Origin: Aspidiotus rigidus
Taxonomy: Eukaryota; Arthropoda; Insecta; Hemiptera; Diaspididae
Assembly (NCBI GenBank): GCA_035079385.1
Contig: JAVHKY010000009.1
Span: 434,001-498,000, forward strand
Reading direction: 5' to 3'
Length of the DNA: 64,000 bases
This document shows positions 34,621-45,080 of the stretch, one piece after another; position 1 is the first letter of the stretch; each line of letters begins with the position of its first letter. Made by a program: the position numbers and the translations under genes. The notes beneath the pieces are model-generated. The model was given only the letters and a program-made list of their open reading frames with translations, made no database searches and was not told the origin of the DNA.

Positions 34621-37522
34621 AATAGTTTTCAAAATTTTGGTGATTTAGTGCACAACTTATATACAAACATAGAAAGAAGCGTGGAGAGAGAGTTTGTGTA
34701 ATTACAATAATTGAAAAAATAAAAAAGCGATCAAATTGTCAGATGACACACCACCTCTTTTCTCTCCTACCTTCAAGGAACAGACTTGTCCATTTCAGCC
34801 TTTAGATCAGTACGACCTCCTTACTTCTGAGTACCTCGTTTCGACTCCCATATTCCAGGAAACTCGATTTCTTTGATGTTTTCCTATTCAGCATATACAT
34901 GAAGATGGTTCTATATATGTCATTCATCAATAGATGAGGGGGGGGGGCAGATCCTTGGGCTGCCTTTATGTATGCGGACAAAACAAAAGAATATACAAGA
35001 GCTCAGCCTGTTTGGAGAAGTTCTTACGATTATTTTTCTGGAGAAGAAATTTAGTATTCACAAAACAAAATACTTAAAATCTGTTTATAGGGGTATAGTT
35101 TGTGTTTCCCTCCTCTTTTTCTGATGAAAGGAGCGTATCTACAGTCGGTATCAGTTCTGTAGCATTTTCGTCGCGTTGTTGAAAGTCACTTTTTCTGAGA
35201 AAATTTTTTGTCGGAAAAAAATCGTTTTTCTCTTCCAAAATCGGGACTCACGTTACAAGTGGATGTCGTCGACGAGTAGCGACGACGCAAAAGACGCTAT
35301 AGTTTCATTATAAATTTAGTGAAGATAATTTTTGTAATGAAATATTCTCATCGTACGTTGCATGGTTCGCGCGAGAAAAACCAAAAAAACAGATTTTTGT
35401 CGAAATTCGGCCCTCTAGCGAAGGATGGCGGATTTTATGGAGTTCTCAAGGAGATCACTTGCGACAAATTTGCACAAAATAACCTTTGCTGAACATTTGT
35501 GTTAGGTTCATATTTAATTTGACTGGACTAAAAAGCAAGAAATTTTGCGTGAGTGATGTCCTTTAAAATCGATGAGTCCGGAAGCGATGCTGGAAAAAAC
35601 GTCAATACAGTATATTGGTTAAGAACAACACAAAATGTGATCGACTACATTCATGAAACAGGAAATATTAAACTGTACAAAAAGGAGAAGGCTTTTAAAC
35701 GAAAAATAGACCCACGAAAAAAGTAGCCAGTATAACGAAATAATCAGTAGTGGTAACAGAAAGTACAATGTACGAAATTTTTGCACCTTCCCCCTCCTCC
35801 CCCCCCCCAAAAAAAAAAAATAAATAAATAAATAAATATAAGAAATTTTCAGTGTGTTCTGACGAAAGAAGAAAAAAATAAAAATATTCGGAAATTGTTC
35901 CGATGCAGTCTTTCCGCGAAACATACGTTGGGTGGGGAGTGGCTTCGTTAGTAAGTGCTATAAACCTGTCCAGTGCAATCGTGAGCCACTCACAAGGATG
36001 AGAGATGTTTGTTTGAAATCATAGCAAATGTAGGTACCTTCAGTCTTGACACTTACCGTTGGAAAGATAAGCATCAGGACGAGGATCTTTTTCTCGTATT
36101 TCTAGACATGAAAAATACTTATAATGCGACTAATTTCTGGACCTTGAATTCTAACGACTCCTCCTTTTGAGCTACAAAAAATAGATTGGACTTCTGTAGA
36201 TTGTCTACAAAAGCAGGAACTGACTGGTAGATTGTATATTAAAGCACTCGGTGGAAATATGATATCGGTTGTGGTTGCTGTTAATATACCATTCAGCCAA
36301 AAAATAAACGTGGCAGACCGGGCGAAGCCAAATGTGCGCTTGTCTTTCAACGAATTAATTTTTATCGTAAAAATTTTTCACCTTTTGAATTTATTTCATA
36401 ATTATGTTATGCTTCCTCTTATATGCATTAATTTTCTGAACAAAAGTTTTAATTTTTCGTGATTTTTTTGTTTTTTTTTTCGTTTAATGCTCTTCTTCTC
36501 TGTTACCTTTTTTAATGTTTAATTTTTAATTTTTTTCGTAAAATTATTCTTGACCGCTCAAAGTCATTTTTTCGTGATTTCTAACTTTCGATTTTGTGCG
36601 AAATAAATCGTACCCTTATGAAACTTACGTTGTTCAAACGCCAATCATATTACGAGGAAAGTCAATTGAGCTTGGGCCAAAAATTTGTTGGAAGGTGAAT
36701 GATTTTTGAAGAAGGTTACAAAAATCGGAAAAATAAGGAACATAATATCCAGAAAATCAGTTGAAATAATGTCCTCAAATTCATACATTTGGAATAATTC
36801 AGGAGGCACCACCGAGAAGAAACAAACATTTTGATGATGTTTTTTTCGCATTTGATTTATATTTTTTACTTATCCGAGACAAATGTCATTTTACAAAATA
36901 CTTTGTTTTTTCAAGCACGTTTCTCCGGTGTTGCACACGTATTTCGCTTCCCAGAGCAACTAGAGTCATTTTTTTAGCGTGGAACACGCTATCCCTTTTG
37001 TTGCAGGATATCTTTAGGGAATTTCTTCGTCCGCGAGCGTGTCCGAGGTTGACGACGTAAACAACAGAGGACTTGGAAAAATTTTGACTTCCGAGGTATG
37101 TATAATAGGAGGGGGACTTGGAAAAATTTCGACCTTCAAAAAAAGGGCCGCGTATACAAACGCAAGAGCATTCGCGTCTAGTGTAGGTGCCTTTTTTTCC
37201 GTGGGAAACGAATAACTTGCGGGTTTCCCTCTGTCATCGCAATTTTTTTTCGAATTCGTCTTTGAACGTAAGAGTAACAATGGCTGGTTATTGGTAAATT
37301 TCGAAGCAAATTTATTCCGGCTTACCCGTGGGAGATCATACAGCCCAATCAAATTTGTTTGAGTGAATTGATGTGTACTTGTCCAGCCTGCGTGATGCAT
37401 TGTCTAGGAATACAGATCCGACAAATGTTTGTGATCGTACTGCAGAAGCACGCCATGCCATCTGCCTCTTGATCAGATGCGAAGAAAAACCAAGCGGGCT
37501 ACATGAACGCAGTGATGCAAAA
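34621..37522. other. No gene seen; microsatellite at 35800-35838
   Basis: Contains a C-run, A-run and (TAAA)n microsatellite at 35800-35838 and a family A motif at about 36940-36975 (TTTCGCTTCCCAGAGCAACT). Short frames (36102-36350 minus, 37014-37400 minus) have no recognised motif. Confidence 0.4.
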
Positions 37523-39922
37523 TTTTTACCGACTTTTCTATTTAGAAAAGTGCGGTATCACACCCGTAGCAAGGTAAGTGGGGGAGGGGGCAATGAACTT
37601 TCTCGACGTTTTAGAGGTCCTAGATCACAACTGGCATGAAAAAAATTTCCGGTTTCCTTATATATATATAGATATAAGAACGTGAACGTTCTTACTGTCA
37701 GTCGCGTCACTCTCCTACTCACAGACAAAGTTCGGAGCTCCGACCATATAACGCTATTCCGCTCTCGTCCTGTTCATCCTTCCGAGTGCAGTCAGCTGAC
37801 CTGCCTTTCCTTCGGGAACTCGACTTTTTGATTCGATTCTGTGGAAACACAGCATCGCCAGATTTGTCAAGATTTTACATCTGACATAGATATATGTATG
37901 TATAAGATTTTTTTGTCCGTGGAACTCCTCCGAAACTACCTGATGGATTTTTTTGAAACTTGGCCGTATTGTAGTAATATATTTGAAGATGTGTGCCTGC
38001 AATTTTTTTGAGAATGGGATTAGTAGTTCTCGAGAAATTTTCAATTTTTTGAGAAATTTCTCAGTATTTCGAGTATGTTTTTGCACGTGGAACTTCTACG
38101 AAACTACCCGATGGATTTTTTTATAACTTGGCCGTATTATAGTATTATATTTGAAGATGTGCACCTGCAATTGTTCTGAAAATTGGATGAGTAGTTATCG
38201 AAAAATTTCTCACTACTACGAGTAGCTGCTTACGAATAGCTGCGAGTAGCTGCTTACATTACGAGAAGCGGATTTTCCTATCCTTTCTCCACTTTTGATA
38301 TCAGTATGTGTATTGTGATGAAGAACTTTTCATTATTCAACAGGTTCATTCTTGGTTCATTCTTGACCAAGGGTTCATTGAATTTTATTTTCGATGATAT
38401 TTTATTCAAATTTAGTACACTTGTATCTCGCTTCCCACAGCCCCTAGAGCCTTGAATTTTGTTTTGTCGAATTTTATTTGTTTTGTTAAATTTGTTTTTG
38501 AACGGATAGTGGCAATGGCGGGTTGTTCATTTTATTTTCATTATTATTAGTCATACTCGATAGTGAAATCCTTGAGTTTGAATGATTGAATACAATTTTT
38601 AGTCTTCATCAAGACGGTGCGGTGTGCTGCGAAACTACCTTGGTAACTTCATTCTTGATTAATTATTGATTTATACGTCATTTTTTAATGTATACATAAT
38701 TGATAGTGGATCATAGTTGATTTGAGGTGTCTCAAGAGATGGGAATATCATTTTCAATTTGGACTGGCTTCTTTGAGTGAGATTTGAGGTTTGATTAACG
38801 AGTGAATCAGGTTCGGGTGCTATATATTTTTATCGACTTTCCAATAGCTAGAAAAGTGAGGTATTTTGTTAATACGTTTGGAAAGGTTGAAGCGTGAGGG
38901 AAGGAATGAGGGGTTGACTGATGGGTAATTGGTTGCTTCTTTGGCTTCGACATAGATTTTTTTCGTTTTTCGGGATTTCCTTGTAGCTGGATTCCTAGAT
39001 AAAGAATCTTGGGATGGAAATTCCATAGAAAATGGTGATGATAGCGTGAATACAATTTATGAGTGCATGAGAGGAATATCAGTTGGAGATAGCTTTAAGA
39101 GATGCCAGGATTCGAAAGTGATGAAGAATTGAACCACTCAGTCTAATATACAGTATACTAGACTAATACTAAGCTAAGATAACGTAAAGGAAAAAAAGAT
39201 TGTAAAGCTCTTTTTTACCGACTTTTCTTGGTTGAAAAGTGAGGTATTACATCTGTAGCAAGGTTGACAGGGGGACGAAGCAGTGATTTTTCTCAACGCT
39301 TTGGATGTCTTACATTATTTTCAGCATGAAAAAAATCAGGTTTCTTTATATAGGCCTATATTTGCGCTGACAGACATTTCTTTTCCGCGAATATCCTCCA
39401 AAACTACTAGAAAAATTTTTTCGAGACTTAGATATAGTCTCAACCTGAAGATGGGCATCAACAATTTTCTCGACGAATAATTGATAGTAATTCCTCAGCG
39501 CGTTTCCAATTGAGTTGATGCGATTCTGTAGGTTACGTTTAATTATATTGAGTAGTCGAAATATCAATTTGCAAAGATCGCAGAAACAACTGTTTTAGTT
39601 TCGTAGCAGTTTGGGCAGGGGGAGGGGAAGTGGTTTTTCTGGAGACGTTTCGTAGGTTTTATATGACTTCTAGCCTAAATTAAAGCAAAATTCAGGTTTT
39701 CTTATTGAATTATAGTTATTTTTACTCTGTTATCAGTTGATGTGACGTCGTCATAGTGATGGAATATACAAACTGAGTTTTATTGTTCATTCTACAAATA
39801 TTTGGCATGATTGACAGGTCATTGGTATTTAATTTAAAGAGAGGAAGTGACTTTCTCAATGATTTTTGCATTGTGAGACGAAAAGTCGTGTACTACTCAC
39901 GCGACTGCGTGAGTGTTTTTTT
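37523..39922 (+). mobile_element. Helitron-like family A, most continuous copy
   Basis: The 5' motif TTTTTACCGACTTTTCTA is followed by TTTAGAAAAGTGCGGTATCA and CACCCGTAGCAAGG. The 3' end at 39879-39922 is GACGAAAAGTCGTGTACTAC, then a stem-loop ACTCACGCG/ACTGCGTGAGT and a T-run. CGACTTTTC at the 5' end is the inverted complement of GAAAAGTCG just before the 3' hairpin, which is the subterminal inverted repeat plus stem-loop layout of Helentrons. Internal 5' motifs at about 38829 and 39216 and a duplicated block (37895-38060 and 38075-38215) show it is an accretion of copies. The central part contains GTTCATTCTTGACCAAGGG and CTCGCTTCCCACAGCCCCTA. It provides the empty-site reference for both insertions at 13966-20500. 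No Rep/helicase. Confidence 0.72.
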
Positions 39923-41699
39923 GACTTGTCTCTGGCCAAGATTCCCTTAAAATTATGTAAATACCTAACAAGTTCAGTGCAAGGCTTCAAGAAATGATTA
40001 CTGTTTCGTATTGAACAATATAACGATCATTGTACTGCAGATTGCTGAGCTAAGCATATCGAATTCACTCGAAGATGCTGTATGTTCTGTTTTCATAGAT
40101 GTTTATGACGTACAGATAACAGACTAAAATTATACAGAAAGACGCAGGTTAGTAAGTAGAAGGATGATGGTTTTCTACTCGATAATAGTCATGGCGTTAT
40201 CGACTACGCACTCGACTCATAGCTGACACCATCCGTCAAATAACAAAAATTTAGGAACTCGAGAGGATTGATTTCAATTCACGATTTAAGCTACGTCGAA
40301 CTAATGTAGTACAGCATTTAAGCTTCGCTATTTTCAGAATTCGAGCTCCGGAGCAGGCTACTGCCGTTGCAGCCGCGTACTCAAATATTTTTCGTTCTAT
40401 GAATTCCCTCGAATTGATACGTGAACAGCGAATATAAATCATCGAACAAATAAGTGTAAGTTGAAAACTTACCACTATACGCCTGTAATGCCATTGATGG
40501 AGACTCATCATTATGCAACGTACGTAAATCTTCCGTAATTACTGATAATAGCTGACAAGAGAAACCACGTAGTCGTATTAAAATTGAGTTCGGTAACGCG
40601 ACGCGCCATTCTGCGCGTATTATGGTATCGATATCCGTTCGCTCATGAAAAATTACTTCTCGATTGCGCGCCGAATATGAGTGGCTCGTAAAAGGCCATG
40701 TATCCGAATATTAAATATACAAACGTGTCGTGAGAAAGGATTCTTCTTATTTTAGCTCCTCGCTCTTGCTACACACACGACTTACAAAGTGTACATTCGT
40801 ATAAATATCAAAATAAATTTTCGACGGCGAAGGTTAGGAGAAAAAAAAATATATCAACACCCCGCTGAGAAATAGATTAGAACCGAGAGAAGAAATGAGA
40901 TGACGAGAAACGAGTGCAGGCTTGCAAGTGAGAGAGGAAACGAAACGAACTAGATTTCCCAATATAGTCTACGAGTTGGGATCGTAGTTGCTTGCAGTCT
41001 ACTTCTTTTTCTATATTATACTTTTCATATGTGAAATCGTGGAGCAGGAGTTCAGTCCAGTCGAGTTGAGAGGTGTGCTCGTATTCGTGCTGGATACAGA
41101 TACACGGATGTGTCGTGTACATATTTTACGTAAAATAATTTAGTTCGAGGAAAGAGAAAATACGATGCGTATATTATCGCTGTTATTAAACGAAAATTTG
41201 AAGTAGTTTTGAAAACCTCCGTCCACTTCCCACGTTCTTCATTCTCTTTCTCACTTTGTTACGTAAATCGGGCCGATTGAACCGTACTTAATCCTACATG
41301 TCGTACAGCTCGGTCGAAAGCGATGAAATGCCACTCCATGCACTAATCTTCTCGCAGCTTGGGTGTACCGGTACTTATACTCGTCTTCGAAGAGCATACA
41401 GCACAGAGTATGATCCCATCAAAACTCTGGTTTTATTTTCTCATTACGGATGGGTATTACGCGCGCTATCGTCCGCGTCCTTAATTTTCTGGTCAATTTT
41501 TCCGCGACTCATAAGTAATAGTGTGCAATCTTACATCAGGTGTGCACCCATACGAACTTTGCTCAACGATTAGTGTAATTAGATCACGCGGAAGTACAAC
41601 GGTATCGGTGAGGAGGTGGGACGTCAACGCAAAATTCGTAAACGTGAAAACTCACTCGACCCTATAATGAAGAACGCGCGGAGACTTCTGGACAGCTAT
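39923..41699. other. No gene seen; weak donor-like signal
   Basis: On the minus strand at about 40511 a short frame starting MMSLHQWHYRRIV runs directly into GTAAGT (40469-40474), resembling a tiny first exon, but with only 13 codons I do not call it. The rest has no recognisable motif. Confidence 0.35.
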
Positions 41700-41924
41700 T
41701 TAAACAAAGCCAAAACTGACTTGGCAAGAGATTAATGATGTATCATTATTGAAGGCGGTCCCATCTAATGAGTTGAACGTGAAAATAATGACTTCATTTT
41801 TGACAGCCGTGTGAACCAATTCTTTCTCGTCTGTGCTGTACATTACTTGTCTCCAGAGCGGCGCGGCGTTGATGCACTGCTCTGTGCTTTCTACGATGTC
41901 GATGTTCTGCGCCACGATATCCAG
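41700..41924 (-). CDS. Candidate terminal exon of an unknown (possibly chemoreceptor-like) gene
   Basis: On the minus strand a splice-acceptor-like TTATTTAG ends at 41925 and is followed by a 74-codon open stretch (LDIVAQNIDIVESTEQCINA ... TDEKELVHTA ... FNSLDGTAFNNDTS) ending with TAA at 41700-41702. Its length, its position as a last exon, and the order acidic segment, tryptophan, DEKEL, then hydrophobic tail loosely recall the C-terminus of insect odorant receptors, but key residues do not match closely and I would not name it. Upstream (42066-42070) the minus strand has a GGTAAG that could end a preceding exon within a hydrophobic frame (MFVSLLFNSKYETFSIFFQL...NREW). A plus-strand frame overlaps (41811-42110), so chance cannot be ruled out. 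Confidence 0.2.
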   Translation of the reverse strand: MDIVAQNIDIVESTEQCINAAPLWRQVMYSTDEKELVHTAVKNEVIIFTFNSLDGTAFNNDTSLISCQVSFGFV

Positions 41925-42275
41925 CTAAATAACTTCAAGTCAGTGAGCGCTGCTGCTATTCCGCATCAAACTTCTCTGAATGTTTTTCAGCTCGTTACCT
42001 ATGATAAACTTTATACCCTTATTAGAACAGTAGGCCACGTATCGCTCAAAGTCGTAGAAATTTCTTACCCATTCTCGATTAAAACACAAACGGAACGCGT
42101 ATTCGCGTGATTTTCCGCAGAATTTGAAACCCATCGACAAATCACTTATAATAAAACGTACTAATCCGATAATTATATTATAATACTCGCATGGATTTTG
42201 TACGTACTCGTCGATGAGTTGAAAAAATATAGAAAAGGTTTCATATTTGCTGTTGAATAGTAAGGAAACAAACAT

Positions 42276-42845
42276 CTTCTCGGAAGACTCGGTGAGAGAT
42301 CTACATACCTATATTAATTATCTTGATACCTAATATACGTACACTACTTTTATTTGTTTTTGTAACGACTGTGTTTATAAAGTCATCTACTGAGTTATCA
42401 TATCAATACAGTCAGGGGTGTCGTAAGGCCATTTTCATGAAGATGATTCTTCGCATTTGTTTTAGGGGAAGCCCTTACATTTTAATTTTTTTTTTTTAGC
42501 TACCTATAAGAAATTAAAGTTTGAGGGGGGGGGGGTTCTTCATTGCACCAGGGGGATCACGGCACCCCTAAACGTAAAAAGAAACTCAAACATTAGTTTG
42601 TTAATTTTTATTTCGATACATCCGTTTCATTCGAAGCTGCTACATCGAGAGGCCACCGGGCCTACCGTGTTACCGACAACGATGAATACACGTTCCAGTA
42701 AACTTTAAATTTAAATAAGGATCAAGTACTGATTTGAGGGATGCATACACCACAGTTTTCGCTTAGAAAACAAGCGATTTCTGAACTGATCTTTCTTATT
42801 TTCCGTTACTGATCTTTTGACATGTTTCATATCTTTTCTCTCGCC
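42276..42845. other. No gene seen; G-run at about 42523
   Basis: AT-rich with a homopolymeric run of ten or more G near 42523-42534. No coding motif. Confidence 0.4.
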
Positions 42846-43120
42846 GGACCCCGATTTTGAAATTCGCGAGTACACCCCCTCACCCCCCCCCCCCTCCGTC
42901 AAGAGAGACCATGCGCGTGCAAATCTCTACCCGATAGTCGATTCAAAAATTTGCGAGGGCACCCCGCGTACGTGTGTGCGTGCGCGTGCACATCTCTACC
43001 CCGTGCGTGATTTAGAAATTTGCGAGTACACCCTGCGTGCGCGTGCACATCTATACCCCGTATGTGATTCAGAAATATGCGAGTACACCCCGCGTCCGCG
43101 TGCGTCTATGTTCTCATACC
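42846..43120 (+). repeat. CpG-rich tandem array, four diverged units
   Basis: GCGAGTACACCCC(C/G)(C/G) or a close form occurs at 42866, 42953, 43022 and 43079 (spacings 87, 69 and 57). Units share GCGCGTGCACATCTCTACCC and GTGATTTAGAAAT. The plus-strand frame through it (42817-43233) repeats ICEYTPR and ARAHLYPV, but unit lengths are consistent with a decaying minisatellite rather than a protein. Confidence 0.75.
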
Positions 43121-43224
43121 ATTCTAATACAACTGCGAAAGGCGAAAGCCCAAAATATTATTTTATTTTATATCAGACTTATGCTAAACCAAGACCGGGA
43201 CCAAGAAAGAGGGCGAACGAGTGG

Positions 43225-43570
43225 AGCGAGTGAGCCCCTCGAAAGTCGATACCTCAAAACATTTCTCATAAAGGCGATACCTCATATTTCTCATAGAGGA
43301 CTTGAATTTTTTCATACCTTCTAATACAACAGCAGGTGATACCTGAAAATATTTCTCATAGAGGCGATACCTTATATTTTTCATAGAAGACTTGAATTTT
43401 CTTATACCATTCCAATACAACCCGCGAGTGAGCCCCACGAAAGGTGATATCTCAAAATATTTCTCATAAAGGCGATACCTCATATTTCTCATAGAAGACT
43501 TAAATTTTCTCATATCATTGTAATACAACACCCAATAGGTGATACCTCAAAATATTTCTCATACAAGACT
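43225..43570 (-). repeat. Tandem array of 90-108-bp units with a conserved minus-strand reading frame
   Basis: Three and a half units share GATACCTCAAAATATTTCTC, ATAAAGGCGATACCTCATAT and AGACTTGAATTTT. On the minus strand the frame 43184-43531 stays open through all units and encodes repeats of KFKSSMRNMRYRLYEKYFEV, spaced 36 then 30 residues. Unit lengths of 108 and 90 bp preserve the frame. No known protein family is recognised, and no splice sites or start context support expression. Confidence 0.8.
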
Positions 43571-43875
43571 TATACGACGCCAAGATAGGTAAGGGGGCAA
43601 ACGAGTTATATCTCACAAACACTTGACCTAGTGGAAGCCTAGACTAAAATATTTCAAGATGACTGATAAAATATAAAAGACATGAAACATGATCTTCATT
43701 TATTTGGCTATGCCAGAAAATTTTTTAGTTTTCTCCGCAACTGTATTTGGAGGCAGAAAATAAATTTGGCCCGACTGGGGCTTCTCTGCCTCTTCTATCA
43801 ACATCCCTATATGTACATCCTTGCTTCGCTCTCTTATCGTCCACCTTATTTTATTCATTTATTTTTCTGGTCAAC

Positions 43876-43937
43876 AGCGGAATTTGAACCACGGACTGAT
43901 GATCTGGATTCTGGAAGAGCGTACGCTACCATCGGGC
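43876..43937 (-). tRNA. tRNA-like sequence (degenerate; likely SINE head or tRNA pseudogene)
   Basis: Minus-strand sequence has GGTAGCGTACGC (resembling a tRNA A box) and GTGGTTCAAATTCC (close to the B box GGTTCGAATCC) about 40 nt apart, with CTTCCAGAATCCAGATCATC between them, loosely like a tryptophan-type CCA anticodon arm. The stems are not cleanly paired, and the sequence is followed by A/T-rich DNA as in tRNA-derived SINEs. Not a functional tRNA as read here. Confidence 0.3.
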
Positions 43938-44319
43938 TCTTTCAGCAGTTTGAAGATGTAACGTTCAATCCTAAATTGTATTCTGCATTGCGCCATATTT
44001 CACAGATTCTACATTCATGGTCTTATATAAAGCGCATAGTTTTTCTAAACTTTATTTCGGAATACTATTCATTAGAATAGCATACACGCCTTCGTTAATC
44101 ACTTATTTCCCGCCCGTGTTGCGTAATCTACTATTTTTTTTCTTCTGTTTATCTAAATCATGAATGGGTGAGCATGGTAAACAATATTATAACGATTTCC
44201 AGATTAAGCCAATTCGCCCAGGACCCTTTTTCCATTCTGCCCAGCCTAAAATCTTTGAAAATTCTGCAGGTATTATTTTATCTATTATCTCCTAATTACC
44301 TTTCTATCTTCCTTTTTGG

Positions 44320-45080
44320 GACTCTTGTCTTGGGAAGCTAAAAGCACAACCACAAAAAAAAATAAGTTTTCCCAATACGTGCTTCGAAAGCGCGCTCTTT
44401 CTTAAGTGAAAAGCGTTGGCAAAACTGGTGATTGCCCTACAGCGGGGAAAATCTCATTTTTTCACTATTTCGCTTTCTCGCGCACGTACTCGTATTAGAA
44501 AAAAGAGCGTTCTATACAAGTTGGAAAAGTAAGCGATAGCCGATGAGTTGCGACAGTTGCAGCACGAGCCTTGGCTAGTGCTGAAAACGCAACGAGTCGC
44601 AATCGCTTACTTTTCCAACTTGTATAGAAACCTACTATTTCCACCAAAAAATGTGTTGTGGCGTCATATCACTGAGGATTTGCATTTTCTGTTACTTTGG
44701 AATAAATTATAATTTTCATAAAGAATTTTTTAAATCATCGTTCAGTCTTCGGTATTAAGGATGAGTTTTCCGAAGAAGTTTTCTATTATAGGGGGTCTAA
44801 TCACGATCTTATTATATTGTGTGTATTTTTCGACCATAAAGACTGTTCTTTTTTATCTATACTTCATAATTTCTTCGGTTGTCTATCATTATTGTAATGA
44901 TTGTTGTTACTTATTACGATAATATTTTCGCTATGTCAAAGCTAAGAACAGGGTGACGATTGTTAGTAAGGGTCTTTTTGTATTAATTCGGGATCTTGAC
45001 ATGGAAAGAGGAACCGAATCTTTCTGGATCCAGATCCTTTGGATTCCAGATCTTGACAGAATAAAAGGAACTGGATCTTT
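44320..45080 (-). repeat. Interspersed repeat family G, copy 3 (diverged)
   Basis: Shares GGGACTCTTG at 44320, AAAATGTGTTGTGGCGTCA at 44648 (AAAATGTGTTGTGACGTCA at 50479), and the run of related words ATCTTGACA, GATCCAGATC and CCAGATCTTGACA at 44994-45058 with the copy at 50395-51066. It is interrupted at about 44360-44635 by the hairpin-bearing segment. Confidence 0.5.
44511..44628. repeat. Long hairpin: 27-bp perfect stem, 64-base loop
   Basis: Arms TCTATACAAGTTGGAAAAGT plus AAGCGAT (44511-44537) and its exact complement (44602-44628). The loop also holds partly complementary GAGTTGCG/CGCAACGAG. It lies inside the interrupted family G copy, so it may be an inserted foldback element. Confidence 0.9.

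Noticed and set aside
42817..43233. 138-codon plus-strand frame with ARAHLYPV repeats
   Set aside because: It runs through a CpG-rich tandem array with irregular unit lengths; repetition at the DNA level explains it.
43682..44080. 132-codon plus-strand frame
   Set aside because: The stretch AEFEPRTDDLDSGRAYA is the antisense translation of a tRNA-like sequence; the rest is unremarkable.
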